Of a stretch of 39,226 bases of DNA, positions 33,932 to 39,226 are shown one piece after another. Location of the stretch: NCBI GenBank assembly GCA_027596075.1, contig JADGJC010000271.1:17324-56549 (forward strand), written 5' to 3'. The stretch is from Rhizophlyctis rosea. Taxonomy: Eukaryota > Chytridiomycota > Chytridiomycetes > Rhizophlyctidales > Rhizophlyctidaceae. Below the pieces are notes generated by a model that was given only the letters and a program-made list of their open reading frames with translations, was not told where the DNA came from and did no database searches. Made by a program: the position numbers and the translations under genes. Numbering within the stretch: the stretch's first letter is position 1; each line of letters begins with the position of its first letter.

Positions 33932-35592
33932 ATGTCTGAAGCGAAGTCCTCACCTCCTAGCCCTCAAACGTCCACCACGACTCTCGTGGAGGACGTAGAG
34001 TCACCTGCCCTCACAGATACCCAAGAATCAATCCATCCTCAAAAATGGCATCCACGCAGGAAGATGATGGTTCTACTCATTGTTGCGTTAGCCGGAACGA
34101 TGAGTCCCATTAACACTACCATCATAGTAAGTTACTCCAACTCCTCTCTTGAAGCCTAAACCCCAATCCGCACAAACATCCTCCACACAATAAACAAATC
34201 CAAACCACAAAACACGGCTAACATCCCCACCCCCTCAGTACCCCTCTCTCCCTCAAATGGCCCTCGACCTCCACACCTCCGTCGACGTCATAAACTCCAC
34301 CGTAGCAGTTTTCATGATCTTCCTCGCCTTCTTCCCCCTAGCGTGGGGCACAGCCTCCGAACGCCTCGGCCGCCGCCCCATATACCTCTCCTCCCTCACA
34401 ATCTACATCCTAGCCTCAATAGCCTGCGGATTCGCCCGCTCCATCGGCGTTCTCATATTCCTCCGCGCCCTTCAAGCTCTCGGATCCTCCAGCGTCTTAG
34501 CTGTCGGTGCTGGGACGATTGCAGACGTGTTTGAAACGAGTGAGAGGGGTAGAGCGATGGGGACGTTTTATTTGGGACCGTTGATTGCGCCGGTGCTTGG
34601 GCCGGTTTTGGGGGGTGTTATTGCGGAGCATTTGGGGGGGTGGAAGAGTATTTTTTGGTTTGTTGCTGTGCTTGGGGCGGCGGTATTGGCAGCTATTGTG
34701 GTGTTTTTGCCGGAGACGTTGGATAGGGGGGCGGAGAAGAAGGGGTTGGGGTGGAATCCGTTACGGCCGTTGTTGTATTTCAGGTATATGAGTGCGTTGC
34801 TTCCGACGGTTTGTTATGCCAGTAAGTGGTCATGTGACAGCTTTTCGTGAAGGATGTGGATGTTAGTAATGGATCGAATTTAACTCTCCTTCTTCTCCTT
34901 TTCAAAAAAGTCGCCTTTGGAATAATGTACCTAATCAATTCCTCCATGCCCATAACATACCAAACTCTCTACTCCTTCTCCACCTCTCAAAACGGGTTGG
35001 CATACCTCGGGTTTGGCGTCGGCACTGTTTTGGGGTCCCTCGGTGGTGGGTTTATCAACGATCGTGTCTACAAAATCACGAACGGTAGAAAGGAAGCAAG
35101 ACTGATTAGTGGTATGGCGGGTGTGGTTGTTTACCCATTCGGTGTACTGCTGTATGGATTGGCGGTCCAGTTTCGGTGGCCGTGGTGGGTGGGTGTGTTG
35201 GGGCATGGAGTTTGTGGGTGTGGGTTAATGGTTGTTAGTAATAGTGTTGCTAGTAAGTGTTGGTGATTTGTTGAGTCGGAGGGGTTGTGATTCGTGAATC
35301 CAAACTTCGCGGGCATCATGACTAACCCTGTCACTGACCTTTCTTTTTGTCCGCAGCTTATCTCATGGACACATTCACATCCCGTTCAGCAACCGTCATC
35401 GCCGCACAGAACTGTGTGCGGTACCTCCTTGCTGCGGGCACATCGATGGCCGTCCTGCCCATCCTGGGCATAACTAGTCAGATTGCTCTTTTCGGAACAG
35501 CGGCGGGAATAGGCTTTGCCAGTGTTGTGCTGCTGGTCGTGGTATACATAAGAGGAGCGAAGTGGAGGGAGGCCATGAATGAAGGGAAGTAA
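33932..35592 (+). CDS. MFS multidrug:H+ antiporter, DHA1 type
   Basis: Four exons, 33932-34126, 34239-34821, 34911-35252 and 35357-35592, give about 451 residues. The cytosolic head is Ser/Thr/Pro-rich and TM1 is MMVLLIVALAGTMSPINTTI. After it come YPSLPQMA, motif A-like GTASERLGRRPIYLSS between TM2 and TM3, RALQALGSSSVLAVGAGTIAD in TM4, and the antiporter motif C GPLIAPVLGPVLGG in TM5, which marks proton-coupled drug antiporters with 12 segments. The second half contains FINDRVYKITNGRKEARL as the equivalent loop. The substrate cannot be told from sequence; relatives export drugs, polyamines or dityrosine precursors. Every splice join keeps phase (0, 1, 1). In each long exon, C-ending codons give way to G/T-ending ones. 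Confidence 0.92.
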
Positions 35593-38500
35593 TGACAATG
35601 GGTTCGAGTTAGGTTGGGTTTCTGTACATAATTGGGTTATTGTTTGTGTGTAACCGGCAATCAGCCTTGATAAAGTCTTCTTGTACATACAATGGTTGTC
35701 AACAATGTGTATTGTACATACAATGGTCGTCAACAATGTGTATATATACATGTAAAATTTCCTTAGATCATACAAGATTCGCATTGGACACTGCATTTCC
35801 CTTGATATGGGACATCCTCGTCGTGATACGAGACCATCAGGTTGCTTATCACATCCTCCATTCGAACTTTGCGATGGGATCACATACTCGTCTCTCCTTT
35901 TCACTCTCATAGTCTCCCATCAAATCACTTCTTCCATGAGCTTTGAGGCCAGCAAAAAATTATTTCAGGATACGAGGACCCAATTACTCCAATTGATCCT
36001 AGATGTTTGCGCATGGAGGAATCCTTACGAAATGTGCAGTTTTAGCGTGACAGCTTCTCTCTTGAAAGTTTATGCATCACTCCATCTCGGCATTCGTGGC
36101 ACAAAAACGAGAAGTGAAATGAATCAAACCAGTTCTGCGACACAATACGGTCAGGTGGACTCCTGAAAACTCATGCGACCATGGATGCCATTGGGCCATA
36201 GAATTCGTTTGCGGGCCCATCAGCCCTTCACCACAAACTTTTCTGGTCCTCAAGGCCAAAAAAGGGGACACAGACACTACAATGAAAAGTAGGTAAGACT
36301 GTTAATTCAGTGTTGTGCTACTATGGTGTCCGCCCAAACTCCGCAATGCGTCAAGGATTCTGAATTTGGCGGCCAATCCCGCAAGAGGACCTGCAGCTTA
36401 GCATGGTTCGATTTCCGGACCGATCGATGAAATTGATGACGTCGATCTGGTGCACCTTGTTCTCAGCCTTCTAGCATTCGGTCTTGTGATATTGTTGTCC
36501 TTCTTGATTGAAATCATGGGGCCTGGTGCTTCGGTGATGGTGACTCGTACATCATCGCTTTCGTCGGAGAACTGTAGGGGACCTTCTCTTCAAGATGTCG
36601 TGCAACGAAGACGAAATGTGTGCTATTAAGCCCCTCTGGCAGGGTAGTCTTGTCTATAGGGGACGAAAATTGTGTGGAAGGCTTTCGACAATCATGGTCA
36701 TCCACAAGCGTTCGCCGCGTGTGTTTGATCCATCTTTTGTGAATCCACTCTTTTCCATTCAAGGATCTTTCAAAATATCAGTGGTCTAAAAAGCATGCAC
36801 AAAGTCAAAGCAATTGACCAAAGGTTCACCATGTTCATGTGGACTCACACAATTAGTTGATTCCTGCTAATATCTCGTGTTGAAACTTGTTGATTTGTCT
36901 ATTGATCAAAACTCCATATGATTGATATTCTGAAGTCGTCAACCGAAAAGACAATGAACAATCTCTTTCGCAATAACACGGTGCGACCGTGCATGACGCT
37001 TGTGAGAGCTAAGAACATCGGCCCATTTCAGCCCCATCCTGGTCCATCTGTGGCCTGATCTTTTTGCCGCAAAGATCATTGACACTTCCATTGAATTGAC
37101 CAAGATTTAGTGCACCTTATAGCTGAAAGCAACAAAGCCGTTGCTAACCTGGGTAAAGGGGCAAGAGGTTTGAAGGGTAACGTGATGCCGCTTCCAATCG
37201 CAACCCTTGATTCTTGTACACTTCCTTTCGACAAAGCATTAGTGAAAACTGACTGCAATCAAGTTCAGTCCCCTGAACTCAGCATTCCTCCCATATGCCA
37301 TTACAGCCAGGACAAAAGCGAAAGGCATGCTAAGTGAGCAGTACATTGGCTTTAACCACCGTGAAACAGGTAAAGATTGCCTTGCAAGGTGATGCCTTAC
37401 CTATTCCCAAGAATGTCAAATCAAGTAAGTCAGTGGGTACACATCTTGAACCCAGGTGGTTTTCTTCCGTTGATGGAAAGTGATCAAGTGGGAGTTGGAG
37501 AAATGCAAAACTCTGACGAGGTCAATGTTGCGTCAAGCGAAATGTATTGAGAATGCCGACCTTCACGGTCGCCATGCGGTTGTTGCACTCAACTTCGCCA
37601 AAAGAGATACAAGATACCCCGCAGTCTTCGCGAGGCTCTGGTGGTGGCTGAAATCCGCCTTCTGCTTGGTGTCCTTTGCAACATCTCATGTTCTGCGCAA
37701 CATCTCAATCGCCTAATTGGGGTGTGGGTAAATCTGGACATGGCCGCCATCAGACAATGCAAACTCTGACCATGGTGTAGGAAAATTTGATTCTCACAAT
37801 TTTTCAATGAGAGGTGAAGTGAAACATCACATGTATCACTGCCCTCGTGTGCCGCGTTTCGCATTTTGGGTTCTCATACCCGAAACTTACTTTGATGAAC
37901 AAGCAAAAACCATTGCCAAAATCCAACGCATATACATCTCCCGCTTTCTTGCTGCCAGTGCCCGTTCTGTCGCGCCCTTCGAGTCCTTTTACTTCGTTAT
38001 ATGCGGTGGGGTTTGTTTTGCCATTGACTCCATTGATTCCGGTTGTGAAGAGTAAACTGATTATAGAACGCATCATAGATGCGAGGGAGAGTAGGGAGTC
38101 ATACCCTCCGTCAAATGTCAAATGAGTGAGGTCGATAAGAGGCGGCCACCCTTTTTGTGATCGAATCTTCCATGTACGGGCTCACAAAAAAAAAAAACCA
38201 ATGTCGAACAGGCTCTTATTTGTCCACGCGATTGTCTCCCCCAACCCCACAACATGTGGTCGTTTCTGTCCATGTGGAAGCAGACACACATGGCTCAAAA
38301 TCGTACCTCCAATAGTTGTCCTTGTCCCCACTTAGGGACTCGCAAAGTCTTTCTCCATAACGAACCGAGTGTATCACAGTGACGATTGCTTGAGACCAAT
38401 CTTTCCATTGTCTGAGGGTTTCTCACACCGTATATGGGATGATTCGAACTTCATCAGAGCACAGTTGAAAAGGTAACAACCCCAAGATTTGTATAGGTGG

Positions 38501-39226
38501 ATAGCAGAGAAGGCAGTCACATTTTTTCTCCTCAGACGACTCAGTTACCAACATTGTATAATGTCCAACTAGTTGTAAAACACCTCAAAGGTAGTGCTGA
38601 GGTCAGAGATACTGGGCTTTATTCTGAAAGGAATATTGACCCGTCCGCATCTTGTTATACAGGGGCAATTTCTTTTTCTTTGCTTTATGTGTGTTTGTGC
38701 ATTTTGGGGAAGGGGGCCGAAGCAGCCATGGCACGTTTTCGCAAAAAGTGGTGGTCTGCTTAAGGGACAGGCAGGACCAAGGCCCTGATCCTACGTACAA
38801 TGTAATTAGGGGAGGAGAACTGTCGTGGTCGGGAAAGGCCAAGGTTCCAACAACTTTCCACCCTCCATCCAGTGCGCTTCTACGTGGCGATGCGTGCCAA
38901 AGGGTGTCAAGCATGACATATCTGAACTTTCCAGATATGCTCAACGAGTCCCTAAAAAAAAAAAATAAAGGTCGAAATTCCATCCCTGTCGCAAAGACAT
39001 CTGGCCAACGTTCGGAGAACGCCACAAAGTGTGATGCAACTTAACCCAATAGTTTCCTCATGCAAGATATAGGTAATTTGTGAACAAGTATATCCTCCTC
39101 CACGTCAGCAAATGCAAGTGGAATGCCTTTTGCTCCCACTACACAATGGGGCGCTCAACCTCGGCTATGCATATGTCTCTTAGACTGACCACCCATGGCA
39201 AATTCGATTCGTATGTCCTTCTCACA
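35593..39226. other. Downstream region to the window end, no gene seen
   Basis: These 3.6 kb follow the MFS gene. Frames up to 140 codons (38603-39025 minus, 38652-39044 plus) overlap each other on opposite strands and show no recognisable domains. Two poly-A runs of 11-12 bases occur near 38187-38198 and 38955-38965. Apart from the tandem repeat at 35681-35742 I see no structured element. Confidence 0.45.
35681..35742. repeat. Two-copy 31-bp tandem repeat downstream of the MFS gene
   Basis: Units at 35681-35711 and 35712-35742 differ at one base (GGTTGTC versus GGTCGTC). Each begins TTGTACATACAATGG and ends CAACAATGTGTA. The pair lies about 90 bp after the MFS stop codon, probably in the 3' untranslated region or just beyond. 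The array is followed by TATATATACATGTA. Confidence 0.85.

Noticed and set aside
35386..35910. 174-codon minus-strand frame
   Set aside because: It covers the last MFS exon antisense and then the tandem repeat. No family features, and the MFS splice joins explain the region.
38603..39044. Opposing frames of 130-140 codons near the window end
   Set aside because: Both strands are open over the same bases, with poly-A/poly-T-derived Lys or Phe runs and no recognisable family.

Overview
The window is nuclear DNA of a fungus. Ten protein genes are split by short spliceosomal introns (mostly 50-100 bp) with GTRAGT-like donors and pyrimidine-AG acceptors. The best clue to the lineage is the first gene, an apicortin-type protein (partial p25-alpha plus doublecortin domain). 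Among fungi this family is known from flagellated (zoosporic) groups, so a chytrid-like organism is likely. A secreted expansin-like protein with two hevein (CBM18) modules, an APSES/KilA-N DNA-binding protein, a tricalbin and a YHM2-type carrier all agree with a fungus. No CRISPR array, rRNA or tRNA was recognised.

Layout: apicortin-like (453-1203, -); large tricalbin/E-Syt membrane tether, 19 exons (3067-9112, +); unknown membrane protein with about four helices (10144-10818, -), head to head with a YHM2-type mitochondrial carrier (11213-12351, +); APSES protein with long coiled coils (15562-19188, -); mitochondrial acyl carrier protein (22198-22868, -), head to head with an arrestin-like protein (23666-26458, +); NTAN1/CheD-like deamidase domain joined to a MYND finger, apparently frameshifted (30014-30964, -); secreted expansin/CBM18 protein (31551-32958, -), head to head with a DHA1-type MFS antiporter (33932-35592, +). 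Exon joins were worked out by hand from splice signals and reading-frame phase.

Long stretches between genes (about 3-3.6 kb at 12352-15561, 19189-22197, 26459-30013 and 35593-39226) hold no convincing gene. One of them carries a 257-bp MITE-like element with near-perfect terminal inverted repeats (21266-21522). The genes are not an operon or an obvious cluster. They cover housekeeping (lipid transfer at contact sites, mitochondrial transport, fatty-acid/Complex I ACP), regulation (APSES, arrestin, deamidase-MYND) and the cell surface (expansin/CBM18, MFS).

Most worth a second look: the apicortin gene; the NTAN1-like plus MYND fusion and its frameshift at the last zinc ligands; the ankyrin-less APSES protein with a SUMO-interaction-like motif; the MITE; and a repeated C-rich-to-G-rich switch in synonymous codon choice along individual exons.
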